Assembly (NCBI GenBank): GCA_011050675.1
Contig: DRFI01000020.1
Span: 310,001-374,000 of the forward strand
Origin: Maribacter sp.
GTDB lineage: Bacteria; Bacteroidota; Bacteroidia; Flavobacteriales; Flavobacteriaceae
DNA length: 64,000 bases
Reading direction: 5' to 3'
Under the pieces are notes generated by a model. The model did not search any database, had not been told where the DNA came from, and saw only the letters and a program-made list of their open reading frames with translations. How positions within the stretch are numbered: the first letter of the stretch is position 1; every line of letters begins with the position of its first letter. Shown here piece by piece: positions 34,771 through 44,543 of the stretch. The position numbers and the translations under genes were made by a program.

Positions 34771-36063
34771 TTAGTTAAACACCAATACAAAATAATTTTT
34801 CTTACCTCTTTGCAATAGCACAAACTTATCGTTGATTAAATCATCTTCAGTAATCAAAAAGTCTTCTTTAACTTTCTCCTTATTAACCGAAATTGAATTC
34901 TGTTTCAACTCTCTTCTTGCCTCACCATTAGAACCCAAAAAGTTAGTTTTTGCCGCTAATGCCGCAATCATATCAAGACCATCTATTAATTCTGCTTTTG
35001 AAAGTTCTGCTTGTGGCACACCGTCAAAAATGTCTAAAAATGTCTTCTCGTTCAAACCTTTCAAATCTGACGCTGTAGATTTACCAAACAAAATTTCACT
35101 AGCTTTCACCGCATTGTCCAAATCATCTTGGGAGTGAACCATAACAGTAATTTCGTCTGCCAATCTCTTTTGTAAAAGTCTTAAATGTGGAGCTTCTTTA
35201 TGTTGTTTTATTAAGTCTTCAATTTCTTGTTGACCTAAAAATGTGAAAATCTTAATGTACTTATCGGCATCTTCATCTGACGTGTTCAACCAATATTGGT
35301 AGAATTTGTATGGAGATGTTCTTTCTGCGTCCAACCAAACATTACCACCTTCGGTCTTACCGAATTTTGTTCCATCGGCTTTTGTAATTAACGGACATGT
35401 AAGTGCATACCCTTTACCGCCGGCAATTCTTCTTATTAATTCTGTACCAGTAGTAATATTACCCCACTGATCACTACCACCCATTTGAAGGCTACAGTTA
35501 TGTTCTCTGTATAGATGAAGAAAATCATACCCTTGCACCAATTGATAGGTAAACTCGGTAAAGGACATACCTTCTTTTGCTTCTGAAGAAAGTCGTTTTT
35601 TTACAGAGTCTTTAGACATCATGTAATTAACAGTAATGTGCTTACCTACATCTCTAATAAATTCTAGAAATGAGAAATCTTTCATCCAGTCATAATTGTT
35701 GACTAGAACAGCAGCATTATCATCACTACCACTAAAATCCAAGAAACGAGATAATTGCCCTTTCAATGCATTTTGATTGTGACGAAGTGTTTTCTCGTCA
35801 AGTAAATTACGTTCTGCAGATTTTCCTGAAGGATCACCGATCATACCTGTAGCACCACCAATTAAAGCATATGGCTTGTGACCCGCTAATTGAAAATGGC
35901 GAAGCATCATTACCCCTACCAAATGCCCTATATGTAAAGAATCTGCTGTTGGGTCTATACCTACATAAGCAGACTGCATACCTTCTAATAAATGCTCTTC
36001 TGTTCCTGGCATTGCATCATGCAACATTCCACGCCACTGTAACTCCTTGACAAAATTTGTCAT
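34771..36063 (-). CDS. tyrS: Tyrosyl-tRNA synthetase
   Basis: A 430-residue class I synthetase that charges tRNA-Tyr. The HIGH-type motif is SLHIGHLVG near residue 41, the tyrosine-binding region is [20 protein letters not shown] followed by [11 protein letters not shown] and [11 protein letters not shown], and the KMSKS equivalent is [13 protein letters not shown]-terminal S4-like RNA-binding domain ([20 protein letters not shown]) completes it. Length and motifs are standard. A good -7 box lies 26 nt upstream. Confidence 0.97.
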   Translation of the reverse strand: MTNFVKELQWRGMLHDAMPGTEEHLLEGMQSAYVGIDPTADSLHIGHLVGVMMLRHFQLAGHKPYALIGGATGMIGDPSGKSAERNLLDEKTLRHNQNALKGQLSRFLDFSGSDDNAAVLVNNYDWMKDFSFLEFIRDVGKHITVNYMMSKDSVKKRLSSEAKEGMSFTEFTYQLVQGYDFLHLYREHNCSLQMGGSDQWGNITTGTELIRRIAGGKGYALTCPLITKADGTKFGKTEGGNVWLDAERTSPYKFYQYWLNTSDEDADKYIKIFTFLGQQEIEDLIKQHKEAPHLRLLQKRLADEITVMVHSQDDLDNAVKASEILFGKSTASDLKGLNEKTFLDIFDGVPQAELSKAELIDGLDMIAALAAKTNFLGSNGEARRELKQNSISVNKEKVKEDFLITEDDLINDKFVLLQRGKKNYFVLVFN

Positions 36064-36088
36064 CTCTTCCTGAATTTTAATTGAAATG

Positions 36089-36096
36089 CAAATATA
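36089..36096 (-). promoter_or_regulatory. Bacteroidota -7 box upstream of tyrS
   Basis: The minus strand reads TATATTTG, an exact TAnnTTTG match, 26 nt before the tyrS ATG. No clear -33 element. Confidence 0.5.
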
Positions 36097-36152
36097 AATG
36101 GAATTCTTGCCAGTACACAGTAGATTTAAGCATGAATTTCACTCCTATTCGC

Positions 36153-36160
36153 TAAATTTG
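36153..36160 (+). promoter_or_regulatory. Bacteroidota -7 box abutting the epimerase start codon
   Basis: TAAATTTG ends four bases before the ATG at 36165. If used, transcription would begin at or next to the start codon, giving a leaderless or nearly leaderless mRNA. Confidence 0.4.
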
Positions 36161-36164
36161 AACT

Positions 36165-37172
36165 ATGGTATTAGTTACAGGAGGCACAGGGTTGGTGGGG
36201 TCGCATTTGCTACTGAAATTAACAATGAATGGCAAGAATGTGCGAGCGCTTTATAGAACTGCGGATAAACTAGCGCACGTAAAGAAAATTTTCGGATATT
36301 ATTCAAGTGACAACGAAGCCTTGTTTAAAAAAATTGATTGGATACAAGGAGATATTTTAGATATTCCTTCTCTAGAAACTGCATTTGAGAATATTACTCA
36401 AGTTTACCATTGTGCGGCTTTTATTTCTTTCAATCCATCTGATTTTAAAAAACTAGAACGTATTAACAGGGAAGGCACTGCGAATATTGTTAATATGTGT
36501 ATTACAGCCGGTGTCGATAAATTATGTCATGTAAGCACCATTGGTACAATAGGAAGACCTATTACAAACGAAAAAGCAGATGAAGAGACCGAATGGACGC
36601 GCCAAAACGCTAACCCATATGCTATTACAAAACAACTTGCTGAAATGGAAGTTTGGCGAGGTGCTCAAGAACAACTAAAAATGGTAATTGTTAACCCTGG
36701 TGTTATTCTTGGACCTGGATTTTGGAATAGCGGTAGTGGTTCTTTTTTCAAAACTGCCTCTAAAGGCTATAGCTATTATCCCCCCGGTGGTTCTGGTTTT
36801 GTAACCGTAACCGATGTGGCAAACATTATGGTTCAGCTTATGAATTCTCCAATTAACAGTAAGCGTTTTATATTGGTTGCAGAAAATTTATCGTACCAAG
36901 AGATATTGCGAAAAATCACCTTATCTATGGGAAAAAAGTCACCTTCAAAACCATTAAAATTTTGGCAATTGAATATTGGCAGAATTGCAGATAAGCTAAA
37001 AAATCTACTGACCGGAAGCCCTAGAACAATTACAAAAAATACTATTTACGGGTTAAAAAACCCAACTAAATTCGACAACTCAAAAATTAAACAAGCGTTG
37101 CAAATTGAATTTGAACCTTTAGAAGAACAAGTTACATTTTCTTCTAAGCAATTTATTTCTGACCACTCTTAG
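36165..37172 (+). CDS. NAD-dependent epimerase/dehydratase (extended SDR)
   Basis: A 335-residue extended short-chain dehydrogenase. The nucleotide-binding motif TGGTGLVGSHL is at residues 5-15, the catalytic Ser/Thr region is VSTIGTIG, and the active-site motif is YAITK. A substrate-binding C-terminal domain follows. Similarity is to dihydroflavonol-reductase-like and sugar-epimerase-like members; the substrate is not clear. The 3' end overlaps the convergent DUF4296 lipoprotein gene by 20 bp. Confidence 0.88.
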   Translation: MVLVTGGTGLVGSHLLLKLTMNGKNVRALYRTADKLAHVKKIFGYYSSDNEALFKKIDWIQGDILDIPSLETAFENITQVYHCAAFISFNPSDFKKLERINREGTANIVNMCITAGVDKLCHVSTIGTIGRPITNEKADEETEWTRQNANPYAITKQLAEMEVWRGAQEQLKMVIVNPGVILGPGFWNSGSGSFFKTASKGYSYYPPGGSGFVTVTDVANIMVQLMNSPINSKRFILVAENLSYQEILRKITLSMGKKSPSKPLKFWQLNIGRIADKLKNLLTGSPRTITKNTIYGLKNPTKFDNSKIKQALQIEFEPLEEQVTFSSKQFISDHS

Positions 37173-37590
37173 CCGCAATAGAGTCCTTTTCTTTTAATTC
37201 CATTTTCTTTTTATTCTTCTTTGCAAGACTAAGACTATCTCTAAATTTTTTCTCCGTATCTAATTGCACGCGTTGCGCTTCTAGATCAGACTCAACCTTT
37301 TTATACATATTCTCATACCTTAAAGGCTTTGAAGCATAATATCTATCGCTATCTACAAACTGGGCACTATCAATCTCAAATTTTTCAAAAACGAATGTTG
37401 TAGGCTCTATTCCGTTCTCTCTTAACTTTCCAAGATTGGTTGTTTTTGCAGCATTGACAATGGCCATTTCTTTTATTATGGACACCATTTTATATTCTGG
37501 AATTAAATTTTCTGGTCTTTCAATCAATTCTTCAGCACAAGAAGAAAACAAGAACAATCCTAAAACTAATAATAATACTACTTGCCTCAT
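37153..37590 (-). CDS. DUF4296 lipoprotein
   Basis: A 145-residue lipoprotein: signal peptide MRQVVLLLVLGLFLFSSC, then the DUF4296 domain (ENLIPEYKMVSIIKEMAIVN, FEKFEIDSAQFVDSDRYYAS) and a long charged, probably coiled-coil C-terminus rich in Lys and Glu. The family is restricted to Bacteroidota and has no assigned biochemical role. The ATG overlaps the stop of the dihydroorotase gene, so the two are translationally coupled. Confidence 0.88.
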   Translation of the reverse strand: MRQVVLLLVLGLFLFSSCAEELIERPENLIPEYKMVSIIKEMAIVNAAKTTNLGKLRENGIEPTTFVFEKFEIDSAQFVDSDRYYASKPLRYENMYKKVESDLEAQRVQLDTEKKFRDSLSLAKKNKKKMELKEKDSIAAKSGQK

Positions 37591-38924
37591 GGTCTATTGA
37601 ATGTTAGTCTTTTTGCATTTCGTTTTTCTGAAAACTGACCATTACTATAACCTAAATGCCCGTTAACGAATGTGTGTACTATCTTAGATGAGAATGTAGT
37701 ATCCTCAAAAGGAGACCATTTACACTTATAAGCAATATTCTCTTTTGTAACCGTCCAAGGGTTATTTAAATCTGCCACTACTAAATCTGCATAATAACCT
37801 TCACGTATATACCCACGCCTCTCTATCTGAAATAGAATTGCCGGATTATGACACATTTTCTGCACCATCTTCTCTAATGAGATAACACCTTCCTTCACCT
37901 TTTCTAACATGGCATTTAATGCATGTTGAACCAATGGACCACCTGATGGTGCTTTTGTATAGACATTATCCTTTTCCTCTAATAGGTGAGGTGCGTGATC
38001 CGTAGCAATAACATCTATTCTGTCATCTAACAAAGCATCCCAAAGCATGTCTCTGTCATTTGATGTTTTTACCGCAGGATTCCATTTTATTAAAGTTCCT
38101 TTTTTAGCATAATCGGCATCTGAAAACCAAAGGTGATGAATACATACCTCAGCTGTAATCTTCTTTTGTTCTAAAGGAATATCATTTTGGAATAAATCGG
38201 TTTCCTTACCTGTAGATAAATGAAACACATGTAATCTAGCGCCTGTTTTCTTCGCCAATGCTATTGCTCTTGATGAGGAAAGATAGCAAGCTTCCTCGCT
38301 ACGAATAATAGGATGTAATTCTAACGGAATATCATCTCCGTACTCGGCTTTATATTTTGCTAAATTTTCACGAATGGTAGTTTCATCTTCGCAGTGCGCA
38401 GAAATTACCATTTCTGTATTTCTGAAAATATTTTCGATAACTTTTTCATCATCTACCAACATATTTCCCGTAGAAGAACCCAAAAATAATTTTATACCAG
38501 AACAGGCATTTTTATCTAATTTCTTAAGCTCCTCCAAGTTATCGTTAGTACCACCAAAAAGAAAAGAATAATTAGCAAATGCGGAGTTTGCAGCTGTTGC
38601 AAATTTTTCCTCAAGCTTTTCTATAGTAGTCGTTTGCGGTGTTGTATTTGGTTGCTCCATAAATGTAGTAATACCACCTGCAAGTGCTGCCCTACTTTCT
38701 GTCGCAATAGTACCTTTATGAGTAAGACCAGGTTCTCTAAAATGTACTTGATCATCTATAACGCCTGGCATTATATGTTTACCAGAACAATCTATTACCT
38801 CTGCATCTGCATCAGATATGTCTTTTGCTATTTTCACGATTATTTCATCAACAATAAGAATATCACTTTCCTCAATGACTCCTTCGTTGACAATTATTCC
38901 GTTTTTTAATAAAACCTTACCCAT
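37587..38924 (-). CDS. pyrC: Dihydroorotase
   Basis: A 445-residue amidohydrolase of the class I dihydroorotase type, which cyclises N-carbamoyl-aspartate to dihydroorotate in pyrimidine synthesis. The metal-binding motif is DDQVHFREPG near residue 58, further metal ligands are at HCEDE and HVFHLST, and the catalytic Asp lies in IATDHAPH. The substrate-binding segment FMEQPNTTP is present. The start lies 2 bp after the stop of the sugar-phosphate synthase gene, and the end overlaps the DUF4296 gene. Confidence 0.93.
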   Translation of the reverse strand: MGKVLLKNGIIVNEGVIEESDILIVDEIIVKIAKDISDADAEVIDCSGKHIMPGVIDDQVHFREPGLTHKGTIATESRAALAGGITTFMEQPNTTPQTTTIEKLEEKFATAANSAFANYSFLFGGTNDNLEELKKLDKNACSGIKLFLGSSTGNMLVDDEKVIENIFRNTEMVISAHCEDETTIRENLAKYKAEYGDDIPLELHPIIRSEEACYLSSSRAIALAKKTGARLHVFHLSTGKETDLFQNDIPLEQKKITAEVCIHHLWFSDADYAKKGTLIKWNPAVKTSNDRDMLWDALLDDRIDVIATDHAPHLLEEKDNVYTKAPSGGPLVQHALNAMLEKVKEGVISLEKMVQKMCHNPAILFQIERRGYIREGYYADLVVADLNNPWTVTKENIAYKCKWSPFEDTTFSSKIVHTFVNGHLGYSNGQFSEKRNAKRLTFNRP

Positions 38925-38926
38925 AA

Positions 38927-39655
38927 CTAAAACTTATTTTTCAAAAATAGACTTCTCATCTTCATTATAAATACACCCCAAATAGCCTCACTTATTATTG
39001 ATGAACTCATTTTGGATTTACCCAAAACACGGTCTCTAAAAATAATAGAAACCTCTTCTATTCTAAATTGTTTTAAGTGTGCCCTAAACTTCATTTCTAT
39101 TTGGAAAGCATAGCCTACAAAACGAACCGAATCAAGGTCTATAGCTTCTAGTACTTTTCTTTTATAACATACAAAACCTGCCGTTGGATCATCTACTCGC
39201 ATACCAGTTACAAGCTTTACATAAATAGATGCACCGTAAGACAACAATACTCTATATAAAGGCCAGTTTACAACGTTTACCCCCTTTTTATACCTAGAAC
39301 CCACAGCAAGATCCGCTCCATTTTCACATGCCTTTAATAACCTCAACAAATCTGAAGGGGTATGGGAAAAATCGGCATCCATCTCAAATATATAATCGTA
39401 ACCCTTTGCTATTGCCCATTTAAAGCCATGTATGTATGCAGTACCTAATCCAGATTTTTCCATTCTAGTTTCTAAAAAAAGTTTTCCCTTAAACTCTTCT
39501 AGAAGACTACGAACACAATCGCCTGTTTTATCTGGCGAATTATCATCTACGATAAGCACATGAAAATCTTTCTGCAAATCGAATACTGCCCTAATTATAG
39601 CCTCTATATTCTCAATTTCATTATACGTAGGTATGATTACAATACTACTGGACAT
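38927..39655 (-). CDS. Polyprenol monophosphate glycosyltransferase (dolichol-P-mannose synthase-like, GT2)
   Basis: A 242-residue family 2 glycosyltransferase of the DPM1 type. It begins VIIPTYNEIENIE, with the nucleotide-binding DDNSPDKTGD and the metal-binding DADFSHTP motif. Lipid-substrate motifs GSRYKKG and DPTAGFVCYKRKVL follow. No C-terminal membrane anchor is present. It would load a sugar onto a polyprenyl phosphate, the donor type used by the GT39-like membrane enzyme encoded divergently at 39785. Confidence 0.92.
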   Translation of the reverse strand: MSSSIVIIPTYNEIENIEAIIRAVFDLQKDFHVLIVDDNSPDKTGDCVRSLLEEFKGKLFLETRMEKSGLGTAYIHGFKWAIAKGYDYIFEMDADFSHTPSDLLRLLKACENGADLAVGSRYKKGVNVVNWPLYRVLLSYGASIYVKLVTGMRVDDPTAGFVCYKRKVLEAIDLDSVRFVGYAFQIEMKFRAHLKQFRIEEVSIIFRDRVLGKSKMSSSIISEAIWGVFIMKMRSLFLKNKF

Positions 39656-39677
39656 AAGTTATTTATAGGTGTTTCGA

Positions 39678-39685
39678 CAAAAGTA
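39678..39685 (-). promoter_or_regulatory. Bacteroidota -7 box upstream of the GT2 gene
   Basis: The minus strand reads TACTTTTG, an exact TAnnTTTG match, 23 nt before the ATG at 39655. No -33 TTG is seen at normal spacing. Confidence 0.45.
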
Positions 39686-39754
39686 AGGTTTTAATAGTCG
39701 TCTTAAAATGGTCAACAATACCTTTATGAAATTTTTAAACTAGGTAGCTTGCCT

Positions 39755-39770
39755 TAAATTTGTAATTTTG
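39755..39770 (+). promoter_or_regulatory. Two abutting Bacteroidota -7 boxes upstream of the GT39 gene
   Basis: TAAATTTG (39755-39762) is followed at once by TAATTTTG (39763-39770), both exact TAnnTTTG matches. They end 14 nt before the ATG at 39785, implying a very short leader. Confidence 0.5.
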
Positions 39771-39784
39771 CTACTTAGTAACCT

Positions 39785-41464
39785 ATGCAAATGTTGACTA
39801 AAATTCCAAAGCAGTTTTACTTTTTTTTAGCTGTAATATTCATTTTAAATCTTATTCAATCCAATTTTACGCAACTCATTTTTGATGAAGCTTATTATTG
39901 GTATTACAGCCAAAATATGGCTTGGGGCTATTTTGACCACCCACCAATGGTGGCACTATTGGTTAAAATAAGTAGCTTTTTCTTTAATGGCGAACTTGGT
40001 GTTCGGTTTATGAGTTGCGTATTATCGGCAGTCAATATTTTACTTCTTTGGTTGATGATCGACAACCCAAAAAAGAATGATTACATCAAACACTTTTTTG
40101 TACTTGTCTTTTCTATGACGTTATTAAACGCTTATGGATTTTTCACTTTACCCGACACTCCTCTTTTATTTTTTACAAGCTGTTTTTTGTTGACTTATAA
40201 ATATTTTATAAAGAAGCCTACAGCTATCATAGCTGTATTGCTCGGGGTTTTTATGGCTGCTTTAATGTACAGTAAATACCATGCTGTATTAGTCATATTT
40301 TTTGTCTTACTAACTAATTTAAAATTGACAACCAATAAATACGCATGGTTATCTGTAGTTGTTGCACTATGCTGTTACGCGCCACATTTTTATTGGCTAT
40401 ATGAAAATGATTTTGTTTCTATAAAATATCATTTATATGAACGTCCCAATGGGGCTTATAGCTTTGAGAAATACACATTAGGCTTTTTTGTTAATCTGGT
40501 TGCCGTTTTTGGACTAACATTCCCATTTATCTACAAAGCTCTTTTTAAGACTAAAGGAAATGACTTATTTAATAAAGCACTTATATACTTAACTTATGGT
40601 GTTCTAATCTTCTTTTTCATATCTAGTTTTAACAGAAGAGTACAGACACAATGGATTATCATTATTTGTATACCTCTAGTTGTTATTGCCTTCAATTATA
40701 TGCTACAAAATAAGCAGGCTTTAACTTGGATTTTTAGACTAGGACTCATCAATACTGTGCTAATTATTTATTTACGAATGGGTCTTGCCTACCAACCGTT
40801 GCTTTTTAATTTCTATTACGAAAGTCATGGTAATAAAGAATGGGCACAGGCTATCGAAGAAGAGATAGGAAATATTCCCGTAGTATTCGAGAACTCATAC
40901 AGAAATGCACCCATGTATTCTTTCTATACTAACGGTATCCCTACATTTTCCTTAAATAATTTCATGTATCGAAAGAATCAATACTCCATAAACGATTCTG
41001 AAGAAAAAGTACGTGGTAAGGATGTTGCCTATATTTCAAAATATTCTAACAACCCTACTTTTACTTATACTAGAGAAGATGGCGGACTCTACAAGGGCAA
41101 ATACATATCTAACTTTCAATCGTATCGTAAATTAGATTGTATTATCGAGGACACCTCTGTTTCACAGAATTCTAATGAGGACATTTTATTAAAAGTCTAT
41201 AATCCTTACAAAGAAGGCATCACGCTTAAAAAAGTGAAATTTGCAGTTACTTACATGGACGACTACAAAAGCCCTGTTGAAACTCTTAAAATAACACCAG
41301 AACTGGTTGAACCAAACACAACACTCTTAAAACAAAAAGACACTACGAATTTTAAATTTCAACTACCCAAAACGAAATTGAAAAACATTGGCTACTTTAG
41401 AGTGGTTATTTCTGAGAACGACCTTCTTTATGGGCTAAACGGAAAACCAATTCCCGTAAATTAA
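39785..41464 (+). CDS. GT39/ArnT-like membrane glycosyltransferase
   Basis: A 559-residue polytopic protein of the PMT_2/ArnT type. After the first membrane segment comes the family-defining periplasmic loop with the catalytic acidic pair (IFDEAYYWYYSQNMAWGYFD, then HPPMVALLVK). About ten more membrane segments follow, with a soluble C-terminal domain from about residue 370. Such enzymes transfer a sugar from a polyprenyl-phosphate donor on the outer face of the inner membrane to lipid, protein or glycan. The divergent GT2 gene probably makes the donor. The stop codon overlaps the next ATG by one base. Confidence 0.9.
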   Translation: MQMLTKIPKQFYFFLAVIFILNLIQSNFTQLIFDEAYYWYYSQNMAWGYFDHPPMVALLVKISSFFFNGELGVRFMSCVLSAVNILLLWLMIDNPKKNDYIKHFFVLVFSMTLLNAYGFFTLPDTPLLFFTSCFLLTYKYFIKKPTAIIAVLLGVFMAALMYSKYHAVLVIFFVLLTNLKLTTNKYAWLSVVVALCCYAPHFYWLYENDFVSIKYHLYERPNGAYSFEKYTLGFFVNLVAVFGLTFPFIYKALFKTKGNDLFNKALIYLTYGVLIFFFISSFNRRVQTQWIIIICIPLVVIAFNYMLQNKQALTWIFRLGLINTVLIIYLRMGLAYQPLLFNFYYESHGNKEWAQAIEEEIGNIPVVFENSYRNAPMYSFYTNGIPTFSLNNFMYRKNQYSINDSEEKVRGKDVAYISKYSNNPTFTYTREDGGLYKGKYISNFQSYRKLDCIIEDTSVSQNSNEDILLKVYNPYKEGITLKKVKFAVTYMDDYKSPVETLKITPELVEPNTTLLKQKDTTNFKFQLPKTKLKNIGYFRVVISENDLLYGLNGKPIPVN

Positions 41465-42117
41465 TGGAACCTATTGCAAGAACATTTGGGCAAACCGATT
41501 GGATTACCATAACACTTATGGTTAGTCTGCTATTCCCTCTAATTGCAAAAAGCATCTATTATCCACGATTTTTAAATTTCCTTATTCTTCCCTTCAACAA
41601 TAAGTACATTAGCATGTACACCAAGAAAGAAAAACTGTTCAATTGGTTTCATTTTCTAATGAGCATCTTTCAAATCATAAATACTACGTTATTTATATTT
41701 TTTATTTGGCGAGCTTATTTTAACCCTACAGAGGCAAAAAATCCTTACATATTTCCATTACTACTTGCAGGTGTTTTCTTATTTATTACTGCGAAAACAA
41801 TGTCTCAACTATTCAATGGGTTCATATTTAATTCTTACAACACCTTTAATGAGTTGATTTTTAAGAAACTAACCTATCTTAATTATTCTAGTATTATTCT
41901 TTTCATTGCCAATGTATTCTTAGCATATGTTTTTATAGACTCAACAATTGTTATTATTATCGCGTTGATTCTGTTTCTTGCTATTAATATAATTGGTTGG
42001 GTTACAGTATTAAGGAATTATCAAAAATTGATTAGCACCTATTTTTTCTATTTTATTTTGTACCTTTGCGCACTCGAAATTGCACCCTTAGTTATTATGG
42101 GAAGCTTTCTAAAATAG
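41464..42117 (+). CDS. DUF4271 membrane protein
   Basis: A 217-residue integral membrane protein with about six hydrophobic segments and the DUF4271 pattern (TMSQLFNGFIFNS, FNELIFKKLTYLNYSSIIL). The family is Bacteroidota-specific and of unknown function, and is commonly encoded next to the uroporphyrinogen-III synthase gene, as here. It is translationally coupled to the GT39 gene upstream. Confidence 0.88.
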   Translation: MEPIARTFGQTDWITITLMVSLLFPLIAKSIYYPRFLNFLILPFNNKYISMYTKKEKLFNWFHFLMSIFQIINTTLFIFFIWRAYFNPTEAKNPYIFPLLLAGVFLFITAKTMSQLFNGFIFNSYNTFNELIFKKLTYLNYSSIILFIANVFLAYVFIDSTIVIIIALILFLAINIIGWVTVLRNYQKLISTYFFYFILYLCALEIAPLVIMGSFLK

Positions 42118-42125
42118 TGCAGCGT

Positions 42126-42869
42126 ATGAAAGTAAAAACGATTTTGGTCTCTCAACCCGAACCAAAAATGGAAAACTCCCCCTATTCCAAACTTATCGAC
42201 AAAGAGAAAGTAAAGGTTGATTTTAGACCATTCATTCATGTAGAAGGAGTTGACGCAAAAACAGTGCGCCAACAAAAGATAGATTTGAATGATTTTACTG
42301 CGATTATCTTAACCAGCAGAAACGCAGTAGACCATTTCTTTAGAATTGCAGAGGAAATGCGCTTTAAAGTGCCAGATTCCATGAAATATTTCTGTCAATC
42401 TGAAGCAGTTGCCTATTATCTTCAAAAATACGTAGTCTACAGAAAACGTAAGATTTACGTAGGAAAAAGATTATTTACAGATTTAGTACCATTGATCAAG
42501 AAATATAAGGATGAAAAATTCTTACTTCCTTCATCAGATGTGCTTAAAAGTGATGTTCCCAATACTTTAGAGTCTTTAGGAATTAATTGGAAAAGAGCTA
42601 TTTTTTACAAAACTGTAATTAGTGATCTATCTGATTTAAGAAATGTATACTATGATATCTTAGTATTCTTTAGTCCATCTGGTATAGAGTCTTTATTACA
42701 AAACTTTCCAGATTTCGATCAAAAAGAAACTAGAATAGCGGTTTTCGGAAACTCAACAGTAGATGCAGCAACAGATGCTGGCTTAAGAATAGATATTAAA
42801 GCTCCAACACCTGAGACACCATCTATGACGATGGCACTGCAGAAATATATTATGAGTGTAAATAAGTAA
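42126..42869 (+). CDS. hemD: Uroporphyrinogen-III synthase
   Basis: A 247-residue enzyme from the ATG at 42126 (MKVKTILVSQPEPKMENSPY), which lies 9 bp after the DUF4271 stop and begins directly with the conserved first strand. Two Rossmann-like HemD domains are connected by linkers (AIILTSRNAVDHFFRIAEE; DILVFFSPSGIESLLQNFPD; IAVFGNSTVDAATDAGL). It closes and inverts ring D of hydroxymethylbilane in tetrapyrrole synthesis. A bidirectional terminator follows. Confidence 0.93.
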   Translation: MKVKTILVSQPEPKMENSPYSKLIDKEKVKVDFRPFIHVEGVDAKTVRQQKIDLNDFTAIILTSRNAVDHFFRIAEEMRFKVPDSMKYFCQSEAVAYYLQKYVVYRKRKIYVGKRLFTDLVPLIKKYKDEKFLLPSSDVLKSDVPNTLESLGINWKRAIFYKTVISDLSDLRNVYYDILVFFSPSGIESLLQNFPDFDQKETRIAVFGNSTVDAATDAGLRIDIKAPTPETPSMTMALQKYIMSVNK

Positions 42870-42890
42870 TACACTTAATAACATTATATA

Positions 42891-42921
42891 AAAAAAAGCC
42901 TTGCAATGCAAGGCTTTTTTT
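42891..42921. terminator. Bidirectional Rho-independent terminator between hemD and pckA
   Basis: A perfect palindrome of 15-bp arms, AAAAAAAGCCTTGCA and TGCAAGGCTTTTTTT, around one A. The hairpin is GC-rich with T runs on both strands and lies between two convergent genes, so it can end both transcripts. Confidence 0.92.
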
Positions 42922-42926
42922 ATGAC

Positions 42927-44543
42927 TTAAAATGCGTACCGTTGTGGTCCGCCTCTTCTTATTTCTTCACTGGCATTACCTTCAAATTTCTTAAAGTTCT
43001 CCCTGAAGGCATTTGTTAACTTAAATGCAGTTGTGTAATATTTTTCATCATTGTTCCAAGTTGATCTTGGACTCAATACTTCACTTGGCACACCAGGACA
43101 CTCCCTAGGCTGTGCTACTCCAAAAACGGAGTGGATATGATACTTATCATAAGAATACAAACCTAAGTCACCATTTAAGGCGGCTGAGATCATTGCTCTA
43201 GTATATTTCAATTTCATACGTGTACCAATTCCGTAAGGTCCACCTGTCCAACCTGTATTCACAAGCCAAACATCTACACCAGACTCCTTCATCTTCTTAC
43301 TTAACATTTCTGCATACTTAGTAGGGTGCAAAGGCATAAAAGGCGCTCCGAAACATGCTGAAAATGACGGTACCGGTTCTACAACTCCTGCTTCTGTACC
43401 TGCTACCTTAGCGGTATAACCAGATATAAAATGGTATGCAGCTTGACTAGGAGTTAATTTTGATATTGGAGGCAGTACACCAAAAGCATCTGCCGTTAAA
43501 AAGAAAATATTCTTAACATTCTTTCCAATTGATGGTTGTTGAATATTATCTATATGATGAATTGGATAACTAACCCTTGTGTTCTGAGTAATAGAAGTAT
43601 CGGCAAAATCAACGTTACCATCCTTACCTAATACAACGTTTTCTAAGATAGCACCCGGTTTAATAGCACCGTATATTTCTGGTTCTTGCTCTTCAGATAG
43701 GTTTATAACCTTAGCATAACAACCACCTTCAAAATTGAAAACAGTATTTCTACTTGTCCAACCATGCTCATCATCTCCAATTAATTTTCTGTTAGGATCA
43801 GTTGACAAAGTTGTTTTACCTGTCCCTGACAATCCAAAAAAGATTGCGGTATCTCCATCTTCACCTACATTAGCCGAGCAATGCATTGGCAAAGTCTCTT
43901 TGAATACAGGTAGAATAAAGTTTAAGGCAGAGAAAATTCCTTTCTTAATCTCCCCAGTATATCCTGTTCCACCGATCAATGCAACTTTATCGGTAAAATT
44001 CAAAATTGCAAAATTATGCTGTCTTGTACCATCTACTTCTGCATCTGCCATAAAGCCAGGTGCATTAATTACAGTCCACTCTGGAGTAAAGTCTTGCAAC
44101 TCTGCTTTAGTTGGGCGAAGAAACATGTTATAAGCAAACATATTAGACCAAGGATATTCATTTATAACCCTAATATTTAATTTGTAATCATCATCCGCAC
44201 AAGCATAACTATCTCTAACAAAAAGTTCTCTTTCGTTTAAATAAGAAATTACTTTAGCGTATAATGATTCAAATTTTTCTTGTTCAAATGGAATATTAAT
44301 ATTTCCCCACCATACCTTATCTTTTGTAATATCATCTTTTACGATAAATCTATCCATAGGGGATCTACCTGTAAATTCACCAGTATTAACAGCAAGTGTT
44401 CCATTGCTTGTTTCAACTCCCATATCCATTTCTAGTGTGGCTTTTTGTAGTTGTTCTGGTGTTTCTTGATAATGAAAATTGGCGTGTGTAATCCCATATT
44501 GTTTTAGGGATATGGTATTCGCATTTGTCATTGAGCTTTTCAT
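42927..44543 (-). CDS. pckA: Phosphoenolpyruvate carboxykinase (ATP)
   Basis: A 538-residue gluconeogenic enzyme converting oxaloacetate plus ATP to PEP and CO2. Visible motifs are the N-terminal GEFTGRSPMDRF substrate loop, the PEPCK-specific region MHCSANVGEDGDTAIFFGLS, the P-loop GLSGTGKTTLS, the kinase-2 motif LIGDDEHGW, and the adenine-binding R-rich loop TRVSYPIHHID. Length is normal. A second Met at residue 5 is a possible alternative start. The 257-bp region upstream holds no gene. Confidence 0.97.
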   Translation of the reverse strand: MKSSMTNANTISLKQYGITHANFHYQETPEQLQKATLEMDMGVETSNGTLAVNTGEFTGRSPMDRFIVKDDITKDKVWWGNINIPFEQEKFESLYAKVISYLNERELFVRDSYACADDDYKLNIRVINEYPWSNMFAYNMFLRPTKAELQDFTPEWTVINAPGFMADAEVDGTRQHNFAILNFTDKVALIGGTGYTGEIKKGIFSALNFILPVFKETLPMHCSANVGEDGDTAIFFGLSGTGKTTLSTDPNRKLIGDDEHGWTSRNTVFNFEGGCYAKVINLSEEQEPEIYGAIKPGAILENVVLGKDGNVDFADTSITQNTRVSYPIHHIDNIQQPSIGKNVKNIFFLTADAFGVLPPISKLTPSQAAYHFISGYTAKVAGTEAGVVEPVPSFSACFGAPFMPLHPTKYAEMLSKKMKESGVDVWLVNTGWTGGPYGIGTRMKLKYTRAMISAALNGDLGLYSYDKYHIHSVFGVAQPRECPGVPSEVLSPRSTWNNDEKYYTTAFKLTNAFRENFKKFEGNASEEIRRGGPQRYAF

